A stretch of 64,000 bases of DNA from Siphonodentalium dalli (lineage: Eukaryota; Mollusca; Scaphopoda; Gadilida; Siphonodentaliidae): NCBI GenBank assembly GCA_032622095.1, contig CP136066.1:201894978-201958977 (forward strand), written 5' to 3'. Every line of letters starts with the position of its first letter. The stretch's first letter is position 1. Below, piece after piece: positions 34,049 through 44,295 of this stretch. The notes beneath the pieces are model-generated. The model ran no database searches. It saw only the letters and a list, made by a program, of their open reading frames with translations, and had not been told where the DNA came from. The translations under genes were made by a program, and so were the position numbers.

Positions 34049-34417
34049 TCACATATGGCATATTCTGCCAATATATGTGTTTACCATAGCTGGTGCCTGA
34101 TCCGTGCTGTTTATCGCGGTATAAGTGGGCTCGTGATAATCAGTTTCAATAGTTCCAATTCCTTCTGGGGAATTTGTGTTGATGTGCTCGGACAAGTGAC
34201 GGGAAGACACTATCTCTGGCAGAGTTTCCGATGAGTTAGATGATACAACTCGGTATGCCTTATTCGTTTCGTTGGACTCAATGATCAGCAGCTCGTGTGC
34301 TACATCATTTATGTAGCATATGGTATTTATCTTCCGATAAGTAGTCATACAGTTTCTTGAGAGCATGGAAACTGTTGCTCCAGTACCAATCAGAAACCTC
34401 TCTGGCTGCCCATACAT
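34049..34417 (-). pseudogene. Retropepsin-like protease remnant
   Basis: RFLIGTGATVSMLSR sits where an aspartic protease of a Ty3/Gypsy-like element would have L-x-D-T-G-A. The catalytic aspartate position is glycine here, so the enzyme would be inactive. It follows a gag-like region on the same strand, in the expected order. In the element family this protease cuts the Gag-Pol polyprotein. The frame differs from that of the upstream piece, so there are frameshifts. Confidence 0.65.
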
Positions 34418-34425
34418 ATTGCAAT

Positions 34426-34713
34426 CTAAATACAGCCCCCCCCCCCCTCTTCAGAAGAGCTGTATCTAACAAACTCGTTGGAGTTACGATGTCCACTTGT
34501 GTTCTGCTGGTCTCCCCTACCACGATATGCATTATGGCACATATCGCGTGGATTATGAGAAGTTCTGCATCTGGTGCGTTCTTTGTATTCGTTTGTGTTA
34601 CAATCAGGATTATCATTATAGTTATGTCTCCATTGTCTATCGTCACGACAGTCCCTCCAGGACTCATTTGTGTTACTCTTTTTCTCCTTGTTTTGGTTCT
34701 CCAAGTTTGTCAT
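34426..34713 (-). pseudogene. Nucleocapsid-like region of the Gypsy-like element
   Basis: An asparagine-, arginine- and aspartate-rich frame (DRQWRHNYNDNPDCN, CRTSHNPRDMC, YRGRG) lies between the gag and protease pieces. A canonical CCHC knuckle is not intact. A C run near 34439-34451 shifts the frame before the protease. Confidence 0.5.
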
Positions 34714-34829
34714 TCTTTGTTAATCTCCCCTTTACACCTCTTCACATCAGTCAATATTTGTTTTATCTCCTTCATCTCAGAGATGGACTGTGATGTCTCG
34801 GACGGTTGTGAGCTATTTTGAGCTTTCCC

Positions 34830-35470
34830 ATTAGAACCAGTTTCGGACCTTCAGTTCATCTCTTACCTTTTTTAGTTCTTCAAACTCTATATTTTTGCTT
34901 TGTGTTGGGTCTGCTTCATTTAGTGTCCTATCATAGTGTTTAGCCCGATGTCTTTCAGATTTGGCAAAAGCCTCTAATTCAACTACATGTCTTATACTCT
35001 CACCAAGAGATCACAGTCGTGCTTGTTGTACCATGAGCCGTATATCTGGATCATACAACCCACCAATGAATTGGTCCTTTGTCAAGGTGTCTCTCAATTC
35101 ATGTGTTGCAGTATGATATAACATATTGGTCAGACGTCGGTAACTCCCCACCCCCCCCCCCCTTGCCCTTTGCCGTCGTGCACGCAATTGTACCATCTGA
35201 TCAGTCTGGTTTTTGGCAGCAAATCGGCCTTCTGTCGCACCAACATGAACGTTGTAGTCTTCTCGTCCTGGGAGTAGGTCACGTGTTCCTTGCGCCAATC
35301 CTCTCAAGGATGCGCCTAGATAAAGGCCCATGTCATCAATTTACAATCCATTTATATTGGAACAAATTTCAAAGTGTGCTTGGTAATCTAACCATGTTCT
35401 TGTGACATCATAGCTATCTGGTGTCACAAATTGTTTCCGTTTTTCACCGGATGTTCTAGAATTTTTTTGG
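34830..35470 (-). pseudogene. Ty3/Gypsy-like Gag capsid remnant
   Basis: Successive minus-strand pieces carry family landmarks in order: WLDYQAHFEICSNING, GLYLGASLRGLAQG, VGATEGRFAAKNQTDQM, VQLRARRQR, RRLTNMLYHTA, KDQFIGGLYDPDIRL and then SIRHVVELEAFAKSERHR. This is the capsid region typical of Ty3/Gypsy elements whose Gag starts with a W..Y..HFE motif. A stop before GLYLG, a G/C run near 35147-35162 and frame changes break it. Gag forms the intracellular particle in intact elements. The order gag, nucleocapsid, protease, pol runs from high to low coordinates. No LTR is recognised. Confidence 0.75.
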
Positions 35471-35881
35471 TTCGGGCGGTATTTAGCGCAATGCATTACA
35501 ATGCATGCCTACCGTAAATTATTAATAACCTACTGCACGCATGAATTTCGCATATGTTGCTACAGGTATATCACTAGAATGTGTATTCTTTCTATCAGTT
35601 TTCGATTTTCAATAGCTGTAGTTACGATTACGGATTCGATAAACCCAAGTATATGGGCACGCGAGTTTTGCATGCATTCATCTAGTGTACAACTAACAAT
35701 ATTTATCATGTAAACAACATAATTAAATACAATCACAATACTGTGTGTGGCAAGAAGATTGAATGCAATGAACGGCACTATTTTCTCCCAAATGGACTCG
35801 CAATCGTCACTTCTGTAAAAATGTGTTTAGACCGTACGCCTACTATTAAGCTATACTCGTAATTCTTATATGTATAGTACT
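35471..35881. other. Upstream flank of the Gag remnant, unassigned
   Basis: AT-rich, containing ATGCATTACAATGCAT (a short palindrome-like word) near 35490. It may be 5' untranslated sequence of the Gypsy-like element, but no primer-binding site or LTR boundary is evident. Confidence 0.35.
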
Positions 35882-37435
35882 CGACGTGGTCACCGCTACT
35901 GAATAATTTAACAAAAATTCACTAAGCACATGTTCCTCGGTTGATATAAAGATTGGACACCCCTCTGATACACATTTCGCAATGCTGCACATTTGACACA
36001 AAACGTCTAAACGGTTGTTTGATGGTGTGCGTGTAAGCGGAATGGTTATGTGAGTCAGGTGATTTACATATACAATGATGTAATTTCTTCAACTCAAGTA
36101 ACTACCAAACGCCTCAGCTTGATAAGGTATGTGTATAATGCATAAATGTGTATAGGAATATTTCGTGTTTGTCTCATCTTGCAATGTATTGTATTGTTGG
36201 GGCGATGGGTGCAATAACGTAACCAAACAAATGTGACAGAAGATGATACAATCCGAAAACATTCATATGTATTATGTGTCTCGTCAACTCTTGAGAGTTT
36301 GTCCTGGATTATTGTTCAAAATGGAATTGAATTATCACCCATGTAGAGGGGCAAAACAAGTTTATATTTCACGATTTTCGGTATACTTTCATCAGAAAAC
36401 TCCGAAATGTTGCCATCTGTAAATTATACCGTGGCGTTATCATAATGTATATTTCGAAGTGGGTATAGACTTCAATATAATAGCACAAAATAATCGTATT
36501 TGTGCTTTTGTATTCTGCCATACCGAAATGTCTAAAACTGATTTTGTTTCTTCTGAATTTTGGGGTGGGGGTGACACGATCTACCACCACATAGCATATA
36601 TGGCAAAGAATGACATCCTGATCCTACAATCATATGCAGTATATATTTCCACAAGTTTCTATATTATATACGGGATCTCCATTCAATGCAATACTGAATA
36701 ATCGCCTATTAAGAGGGGCGAAACAACTGAAAATGAATGATTTTTTGTCTATTTTCCACGTAAATTTATGAACTTTTCACATCTATCACCGCAATCATGG
36801 TATTTCATTACTTTTTATTTATAAGTGTGTAACCTGCTATATCGTAGCACAAACATATTCCGAATACCTGTGCTTCTGTATTCATTTGTGCCGAATTTCC
36901 CTAAAACAGTGACTTTTTGATGAATTTTGGGGTGAGGGTTGAAATAATCTTACATAACACATCACGTGTTAACTATGATGATATATTCAGCATACTGTCG
37001 TATGCGGTATATATATCCGCACTTTTCTAGACTATATACGATATCCCTTGTCAAAACAATATTGATCAATCGCCCATTAAGTGAGGCAAAACAAATGAAA
37101 AATTGCGCTGTTTTGTCTATTTTTACAATAAATCTAAAAACAATCTTCGTTATATCAAAAATATCGTACCACTATCATAGTAAATATCTAGAGGTATATA
37201 GACTACAATATTTTAGCGCAAAATGTTCGAGTTTCTATACTTTTATTTCTCATTTTGCCGAATTTTACAAAAACAGGGATTTTTGCTGAATTTTGGCACT
37301 TAATCAGCTAAAAATCATCTTTTGCATCATTTGTATATTTCACACCGGGTCCTATCCGATGCGGAATGTCATAACCTTCAAAATGATATATCACAAGCCC
37401 GTGTGTGGTGCCGATGGACTAAACTCCTACTTCTA
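35882..37435 (-). repeat. Right arm of the 5.2-kb structure
   Basis: Inverted copy of 32226-33155 with three ~340-bp modules instead of two. Module boundaries are near 36345, 36700 and 37065, each with a GGGGCAAAACAA-like start and a CTGAATTTTGGGG-like end. The open frame at 36459-36701 is repeated on the opposite strand in the left arm, simply because the DNA is repeated. Confidence 0.8.
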
Positions 37436-37567
37436 GTGAGCTTTTTGAGTTTGTCCGCTCTACTATATGCTATGCTTTAATCTCTAAGACATGAATTCAC
37501 ATGTAACTGGCGAGATATGCAACATTTACAAGGTGCTTGGTGCGAAATATATACATATACATAAAAG

Positions 37568-37645
37568 AACACAGAAAATGAAGAAGAAGCAGCAGAAAAA
37601 GAAGAAGAGGAAAAGAAGAAGAAGATAAGAAGAAGAATCAGATAG
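37568..37645. repeat. (GAA)n-rich microsatellite
   Basis: Imperfect GAA/AGA repeats on the plus strand, which is CTT on the LINE A sense strand, in the expected place for its 3' untranslated region. Confidence 0.9.
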
Positions 37646-37879
37646 AAGAAGATTGGTAGATAGATATGGCGGTAGTCTCTCTGTTAACCATCGTCAGTCC
37701 TCATTTTCGTCGTTTTTATATTCATCTAATACGTTCTATCAGTATACTTTTCGAGGATGTCTTATATCAATACTAACAATAATACTAACAACAACAACAG
37801 CAGCCATAACATTTTGACTTGATATTTCAATAACATTAATAAAATGTATTCAGCTATAAATTTATATTTCTATATTTGA

Positions 37880-38526
37880 ACGCTAATTTCAGATAAAGTG
37901 TTAATTTTCTCAAGTCAACGCGACCAGACTTTGTCAGTAGCTCGTAAAACTTTTTCTTAGAAGGTGGGTTCCAATAGTGTTCGGATATGTATTTTACCCG
38001 CATGTGCCTCAAGTTGGCCACTTCATAACAAAATGGTATTCATCACCCAGTTCATTTTTGCACAAGCTACATAAATCTGTTTTGCTCCTCGCTTTCCCCA
38101 TCTACTTGTTTCTACTTCCAATCTATGATTGCATGTACGTATTTTTATCAAATATTTTCTCAGACTGAAGGGGAAATCGGTAATATATAGTTTTCTAAGC
38201 GGAGGGTTGACTTCAGTTCTTTGTAAAATATTCCTCGTGATGACGATTCTATGTCTAACCACCATTGCTGAGTAAACTGGTCAATCAAAGTTTTGGTTAT
38301 GTCTTTTTTTCTGGCTGTCTATTAACTGTGCCTGGTTAGACCACGCCACGCCGAAACCAGCTGAGTGTATTATTGTTTTAGTAATGTTAATATGTCTAAA
38401 GAGTTTACTGTCGTGTTCCATAAGACGAAACAAGATATCATATAGTTTCTTGGCCAGAACGGACCCCTCTCCCGTCATGAGTCTCGACCAGTAGCTTACT
38501 ATTCTCTGCTTTGCCATTATGGCCAA
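37880..38526 (-). pseudogene. LINE A C-terminal region with zinc-finger-like remnant
   Basis: Pieces in changing frames match the end of LINE B: VSYWSRLMTGEGSVLAKKLY, then CNHRLEVETSRWGKRGAK, then a CSLCKNELGDEYHF segment near 38040-38085 that aligns with the CCHC motif of LINE B, and finally KFYELLTKSGRVDLRKL. These regions follow the RT domain in this LINE type and probably bind nucleic acid. Confidence 0.7.
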
Positions 38527-38820
38527 TGGGTATCTGGCTATCTGCCCAGTTTCCCATACACCATGTAATTCGGAGTGCTGGTCTTCATGTGCATCAATAT
38601 TTTGCAGAATTTTAAAAGTGCGCTCTCAATTTCTTTCATATTTTCGAACCCCCATATTTCGCAGCCATATAACAAAATTGGAGTCGAACAATTTAAGAGC
38701 GACCTCGACTGATAAGTCTAGTTTCCTGACTTTACTCAGTAAGCCAAACATGGCTTTACAAGCGGTTTCTTTAATCATTTTGATTGCATTATGATATCGC
38801 CCGGTATAAAATAGTTTTAC

Positions 38821-39835
38821 TTACAAATAAGGAAACTCGTCCACAATATCTAATGATTTGTCGCATAATTTGAATTCTACATCTGTCACCACCCTCTCCC
38901 TGCTGAAAATAATAACCTTGGTTTTACTAGTGTTCACGTTCAGTTTCCAAGATTCTGCAAAGTCGCTGAAAGCGTCAAGGGTACATTGCATACTTACAAA
39001 ATCTTCAGCGAACAGGACAGTATCATCGGCGTAGAGTAAACATATAAGTTTCAAATAAATGCCTAATTTGTCGTGGGAAACATTGTTCAACTCGGTCAGG
39101 CCATCAACTACACAATCGTGCAGAAAATTTTCAAGATCGTTGATATAAATCGAAAAGAGGAAAGGGGAGAGCATACCCCATGCCGTACTCCCACACTACA
39201 GGGGACAAATTCGGACAGATGTTCATTTTGAGAAACACATGACTTCGTACATTCATACATACTTCTAATTATTCGGAAAACTTTACCATTTATACCTTGT
39301 TTTAAAAGTTTGACACACAGACCTTGTCGCCAAACTGTGTCGAAGGCTTTCTGGAAATCAACAAATGTGCATACAAGTTTCTTATTGCTTTTTATGTACA
39401 ACTCGATAATACTCTGCAATATGAATAATCCGTCTGTAGTTGAATGCCCTTGTCTGACTCCAATTTGATTATTATTTATGACACCGTTTTCTTGGGCGAA
39501 AGTAGAAAGCCTTTTATTCAATACACTCGTAAATAACTTGCCTATAGCACTCAAGAGTGTCATCCCTCTATAGGAGTTCGGTCACATTTATCCCCCGTTT
39601 TCTTGTATAGGGGCAGTATTACACCCAAACCCCATTCTTTCGGGTATATTCCTGTGTCAAGAATTAAGTTAAAAAGCTTAGTATAACATGGGACCAGTAC
39701 GTATGCCGTGGCTTTAATATATTCGTTACAGATACGGTCGTAGCCAGGGGCTTTCTTATTTTTCAATAATTTTATTGCCGTCCACACCTCTGGTTCAGTT
39801 ATCGGATCATCACAGTGCCCGTTATCTTGAACCAT
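38821..39835 (-). pseudogene. LINE A reverse transcriptase domain
   Basis: Three overlapping frames together cover the RT: LLKNKKAPGYDRICNEYIK (39560-39835), LVCTFVDFQKAFDTVWRQG (motif A with its aspartate) and RQGHSTTDG (39108-39563), and LSPFLFSIYINDLE and LLYADDTVLFAE (motif C) in 38821-39174. Catalytic YADD is present. At least two frameshifts separate the pieces, including one next to the GVRHGVCSPL segment. The enzyme would have copied LINE RNA onto nicked genomic DNA. Confidence 0.9.
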
Positions 39836-40719
39836 GTTACTGATACATTCTGTCAGGTCAGTATCATTAATGTTAACTGTATTTAAATCTTTAAAATGTT
39901 TTAAAAGCGAATCAAGACTAACTAAATTATCGTTCTTCTGGTTTGGAATAAGATCGCATTAATAACGATTCAAGATCTGCCAAAAGTCACGATAAGATGA
40001 TTTGGAAGTTGTTAGCAAAGAGTTACACCTATCTTTCATCAGATTGCGTTTTCGATCCAATGTATTGCGGTAATTTTTACATGCCGCTTTCATTTTTGCT
40101 TTGTTCTCGATTGATTTCTGCGTGTTACCATTGTCGTTTGCATTTACGGTATATTTTTTGTTTTAGCGCGCATTCCAGATCGTACCACGGCTTTGTTCTC
40201 CGCTTCGGCAAATTTCGTTTACCCAGGCCTTCCCCAAATACCATTGATCATAGATGCTGCATCGCACATAATATCAGACAATTCTCTATTTATCTCATCA
40301 ACTGATGTCTGCATGGAAAATGTCTCATTTCCACATGCATCGTATATCGTGGCAAACTTCGCAGAAATGTGGAACAATCTGGAGTGGTCAATCGCTTGAA
40401 TATATTCGTCATGTTTTTCTGAATCCCATTTTTTTTATTTTAGGCATCGCCTTTGTTCCACACATTTCAATAACTTCTTTTTTTCTCAAATTTGGACCTC
40501 CGAGAAAAGAAATTGTGATTTCTTTATGGATATCTGATAGTAGGGGCGAGAATTCTAACACGTCAAAATTCATGAAACGAGAAAAAAATGTCTTGGAGCA
40601 TATAGTACCTAGTCTACTAAGCTAGCTTCCCTGCACGTGAGTTCCCCGATTCCATTATCGGATCCGACCCTACCATTTGCTATGTAAATGTTATTATACT
40701 TGCATAAATTAATCAGCTT
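39836..40719 (-). pseudogene. LINE A linker between endonuclease and RT
   Basis: Contains the decayed end of the endonuclease (ANGRVGSDNGIGELTCRE, then a VLEFSPLLSDIHKE segment near 40530-40580) and poorly conserved linker, with several stops. Aligns in order with 44020-44460 of LINE B. Confidence 0.65.
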
Positions 40720-41295
40720 TTAACCGTCAGTATTGGGTTTTCCGTTATCTTTCGATGTTCGCTTCGGTAGAAACCCACCCGCGGCTCCCTCGCTGCGATC
40801 GACGAGAAAATCATTCATCTGACCCAGCGCGCGCGTGTGGGTTGAATCATGACACACTGCAGTGTCGTCTAGTAATGCCGTTCTGGCGTTCATGTCCCCA
40901 GCTATTATTACATCGTCATTATAACTACATCTTATAAGATCTAAGTCCTCGTTAATCTTAATATTCCATTCATCAGCTGCATATTTGGTACCTACCGGTG
41001 AAATATATACAGCTCCCACTACCAGGTCCCTGCTAAAATCTTCATCATACCCGAGTATCCGCGCCCAAACAACATTATCGCAAGGAGAGCTGACAAGTTT
41101 AATCGACCTCTCGAAATTATCGCGAACAGCGATCAAAATTCCACCGACCCTAAACTTGTTTCCTATTTTCAGACCTTTGCGCCCTATAATATTAAAATCG
41201 GGGATCACAATTATATCTTCTTGGAAACATTTTGTTTCTGAAAAGCAGATGATGTCATGTTTATTAATCAGGGCCTCAAATTCCGGATAGTTCAA
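40720..41295 (-). pseudogene. LINE A apurinic-type endonuclease domain
   Basis: The 191-codon frame includes HDIICFSETKCF (the catalytic glutamate region), VVWARILGYD, GAVYISPVGTKYAADEW and VIIAGDMNART (the GDxN motif). These are landmarks of the exonuclease-endonuclease-phosphatase fold used by LINEs to nick the target. It ends at a stop; the following bases continue the domain, so this is a broken ORF2 N terminus. Confidence 0.85.
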
Positions 41296-41593
41296 CCTTT
41301 TGTCAAGTCCGTCCCCAATCGGAACCTGGACCGGCGATGAAGACTTATCTTGTTTACTTTTAGGAGTTGTGTGTGTGTCGTTATATATATATTATTTTGA
41401 GTGATGAATTGTTGCAATCTAGTGGTTATTTGGTTGTTGTGTAGTTTCCGGCCGCAGGCCGGGTAGGATGGTCAGAACGCATTGTGCGATTCCCTTCACC
41501 CTTTCTTGATATAATCGATGAAGATCGATTTTTGAGGCTGCTGATGCTGTTCAGATGCGGAGGCTGACCGGAGGCAAAGTGAGGTTGAGATGT

Positions 41594-42289
41594 TTAGCTT
41601 TTGCTGGTTGCTTTTAGCTTTTTTCTTTTTTTGTTTTTACTTTTCGGTGGATCTAATTCGTCTAAGACTGCCTTTGCTTTTATTCTAGTCTCTTTTGCTT
41701 TCATTCTAGTCTCTTCTGCTTTCTTAATTGATTCGTCTACGCTGGCGTGATATTTAGCTGATTCTTTCATGTAGTTTTCTCTCCATAGGCGGGTGGCATC
41801 TGTTTCTTGTTCGGTTACCGGTGATATAGGATTGGCAGGCTCCGGCTCGTTGTATTCCGGAGTCTTCGGGATGAAGTCGGAGGTGTCCGCGTCTGGCCGT
41901 AGAGGCGATGGTGGTGGTGATTCCATTTCCTGGACAGACTGGGTCGAGATCTCGACTGCATGGGAGGAGCTGACTGGTGTAACATCCGTCGGCTTCTTCT
42001 CTTTCCACGCGGCTAGTCTCTCGGCATCTCTTTTTTTCCTTGATGGTGTTTTCTTCTTTTTTTTGTTCATCTTTTGTCGTGGTTTCCGTGCTGATCTGGT
42101 ATTTTCCGGTCCGGTAGGGAGCCCTGAAAAGGGCTGTGCCGGGCCGGTTTGGAAATCCAGAACCAGCTGGTATCCGCCTTTATGAGCATGAAGTGACCAG
42201 CTCAGACAAGGCGTGACATGCATGGAGTCCAGCATGTTAGTGACACTAATTGGTATTAACGGTGGTGAGTTCATCCTGAGAGGTGGCAA
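41594..42289 (-). CDS. LINE A ORF1-like protein (231 aa)
   Basis: Open for 231 codons upstream of the endonuclease frame on the same strand, the position of ORF1. The N-terminal part is GGYQLVLDFQTGPAQPFSGL, followed by a very basic stretch (KMNKKKKKTPSRKKRDAERL), an acidic proline-rich middle (PPPSPLRPDADTSDFIP), and a charged helical C terminus rich in KAEETRMKAKETRIKAKAV ending in lysines. ORF1 proteins of LINEs bind the element RNA. It is intact as an ORF although ORF2 is broken. The start chosen is the first methionine; an upstream start cannot be excluded. Confidence 0.6.
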   Translation of the reverse strand: MPPLRMNSPPLIPISVTNMLDSMHVTPCLSWSLHAHKGGYQLVLDFQTGPAQPFSGLPTGPENTRSARKPRQKMNKKKKKTPSRKKRDAERLAAWKEKKPTDVTPVSSSHAVEISTQSVQEMESPPPSPLRPDADTSDFIPKTPEYNEPEPANPISPVTEQETDATRLWRENYMKESAKYHASVDESIKKAEETRMKAKETRIKAKAVLDELDPPKSKNKKRKKLKATSKS

Positions 42290-42330
42290 TCCAAGCTCTC
42301 TGGAGGTCCGACTGCTAAAATGAACCGATA

Positions 42331-43459
42331 TATGGTTATAGTATGTGGTGACTTTTTTATACTGGGGTCTTAGCGTTGGATTTTTATCGAGGACGTGTAC
42401 GTACTACATGGTGGCGTGGCCAATCCAATGTGTTCACCTCCCTAGATCAGTACGCATTTAGAGCCCTTTAAAAAATTACCTCGGGCTCTCCAAACAACGT
42501 CAATAATTTATACGGTTGTGGTGTGAACAACACGTGAATAAAATTTGACACACTATTTTCCAGCACCGGTGCACAACATATGGAAGAGAGAAGCCATAAT
42601 GAGGGTGGCCAAATGCCCAAACATGACGAAAGAGGCGACAATGAGGGTGGCCAAAGTCCCCAAGGTGTCGATGTGACACAAACGTCGCCGAACAAAGGTC
42701 AGTCTATTAAACATGTCTTTATACTAAATACTCATTGGCGAGTAGTTCCCTGGCGAAATATTCATGCAATAAGTGCGACAAACTGTAGTTGGGGTGTGAA
42801 CTCCATTAGCGATTCTGTATAGTGTGTATATCAGCAGTTATATTATAGTGACCGACCATAAAGAAGATGATAATGATTAAATTTTTGCCTGGACTTCTGC
42901 AAAAACGCGGGCTATATATAGTAGAAATGTCGGTCAATTTATTTTATTTTATTTCAAATACCCACATATTTGTGGCATAATCCGTTTGTCATGAAAATTA
43001 AAGCCTAGATACATTGTGCAACAGTTAAGTTTCGATTGGGAGGGGGGGGGGGGGGTCTGAAGAAAAATACTATACACGGGCCGGGTGGTGGGCTTTACGG
43101 TGTCCCGAAGATGGTATTTTCCCTGATGGGTGTTTTTCGAATTATTGACAGACATTGGTAATGTTCCATTGTTATAACAGTCTAGTTTACACCCTTTTGG
43201 TGGGAGGGTGTCCCAGTGTGACCACATGTGTTACCACATGTTCTTTAATTTGCTTCAGTTAGATTGAACCAGTCGTCTCTAGTCATGCAGGTGTGTTGAC
43301 ACAATGAGCCATACCACCATGGACAATGACATTAATTTTTAGTGAACAGTTTGTGTAATTAGCTGGAGAAACATTAAAGGCACGGCTGGCCTGTGTTGTA
43401 TGTTATAATTATACCCCCGCACGACGTTATGGGGGGGGGGGGTGGTATACTGGAATCAG
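42331..43459. other. Region between the two LINEs
   Basis: No gene recognised. CNATAATGAGGGTGGCCAAA occurs twice near 42595 and 42640 (a short duplication within an 80-codon frame). Long G runs lie at about 43040-43056 and 43431-43442. Confidence 0.45.
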
Positions 43460-43716
43460 CTTGTCCGTCCGTCTAGCTGTCCGTCCGTCGTCCGTGGACA
43501 CAAATTTGTCCGGAGTTTTTCTCAGGAGTTTTTTGATCAAATTCCGTGAAACTTGGCACAGGCATCAAACACTATGGGAGGGAACCTGTGCACCTGCGAT
43601 TATGACGTCTGTCGGACTTTTTTTGGTGGAGTTATTCCCCATTTTTTAATTTTTGCAACATGTATAATTTTTAGGTCAATTTGTTTTTAACTTGGCACCG
43701 ACATTTAGTACCATGG
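43460..43716 (+). repeat. Dispersed repeat flanking LINE B on its 5' side
   Basis: Contains GTCCGTCCGTC runs, TTGTCCGGAGTTTTTCTCAG, AAACTTGGCACAGGCAT and ACCTGCGATTATGACGTCTG. The last phrase and what follows (GGTGGAGTTAT.CCCC) recur directly after LINE B at 47632-47700, so the LINE sits inside this repeat. Confidence 0.65.
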
Positions 43717-44295
43717 GAACCGACAGGTTCGCGTTATGCAAATGACAACTGGGGGGTCGAGATTGGAAATGAAATAGGCGCGCTGAAACGCGACGGGGAT
43801 GGCGTTCTGATTATGGGAGATTTTAACTCTAGAACAGCAGAAAAGAACGATTTTGTTGAGCAGTATGATAATTCTGAGCGCATTCATATTTTGGATTGCA
43901 CAACATTTTCCGACGGTGATATCCCTGACAGTTCGTTCGACTTCGAGCTTAGCAGGCATTCAAAAGACCGGACTAGTAATGCAAATGGAAATTCGCTACA
44001 CAGTTTATGCAAACACGTTGATTGTCAATTGCGTATCATAAATGGACGATATGGCCACGATAAAGGGGTGGGCAATTTTACGTGTCGGAATTCTAGTGTG
44101 GTTGACTATATGATCGCATCAAAAGATATATTATGTATGATTGTCGATTTTGAGGTTCTTGAATTTTCACCGCTCTTTTCAGATGTCCATAATCCGTTAC
44201 ATTTAATACTGAAATTATTTAGCCAGAATGAGTTTGGTAATACTGATGACCATAGAGATGGAAACTGCAAACTTTCGCCAAAGATTAGGCCTTAG
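43717..44295 (+). pseudogene. LINE B endonuclease, C-terminal two thirds
   Basis: Contains GVLIMGDFNSRTAEKNDF (GDxN catalytic motif), RIINGRYGHDKGVGNFTCR, SSVVDYMIAS and FSPLFSDVHNPLHL (the SDH-like end motif, with H present). The N-terminal part with the catalytic glutamate is missing because of 5' truncation. The frame ends at TAG (44293-44295) but the same frame continues immediately, with DERKGVEFLYTF and so on, so this is a single nonsense change inside ORF2. Confidence 0.85.

Larger units (their letters stand above)
32226..37435. mobile_element. 5.2-kb inverted-arm structure around a Gypsy-like remnant
   Basis: The left arm (32226-33155) and right arm (35882-37435) are inverted copies with high identity over shared blocks, for example CACACCGGGTCCTATCCGAT, GCAATGCTGCACATTTGACA and ATAATAGCACAAAATAATCG. 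The right arm has two extra blocks (about 36075-36365 and 36680-37015). Both arms consist of diverged modules of about 330-340 bp that each start near a CATTAAGNGGGGCAAAACAA phrase. Weaker similarity continues just outside both ends. Between the arms lies a minus-strand gag-protease remnant. I found no target duplication. Confidence 0.7.
37490..42330 (-). mobile_element. LINE A, nearly full length but degenerate
   Basis: Minus-strand non-LTR retrotransposon with ORF1, apurinic-type endonuclease, reverse transcriptase, a C-terminal zinc-finger-like region and a 3' region with a (CTT)n tract. The order and sequence match LINE B (43717-47640), so both belong to one clade. I cannot place the clade with confidence. 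Multiple stops and frameshifts make it inactive. Its 5' end lies near 42290-42330; the 3' end is near 37490-37560, adjacent to the foldback structure. Confidence 0.8.

Noticed and set aside
32226..37435. DIRS-type retroelement, because of inverted termini around retroelement genes
   Set aside because: The coding remnant looks like Ty3/Gypsy gag and retropepsin; no tyrosine recombinase or internal complementary region is seen.
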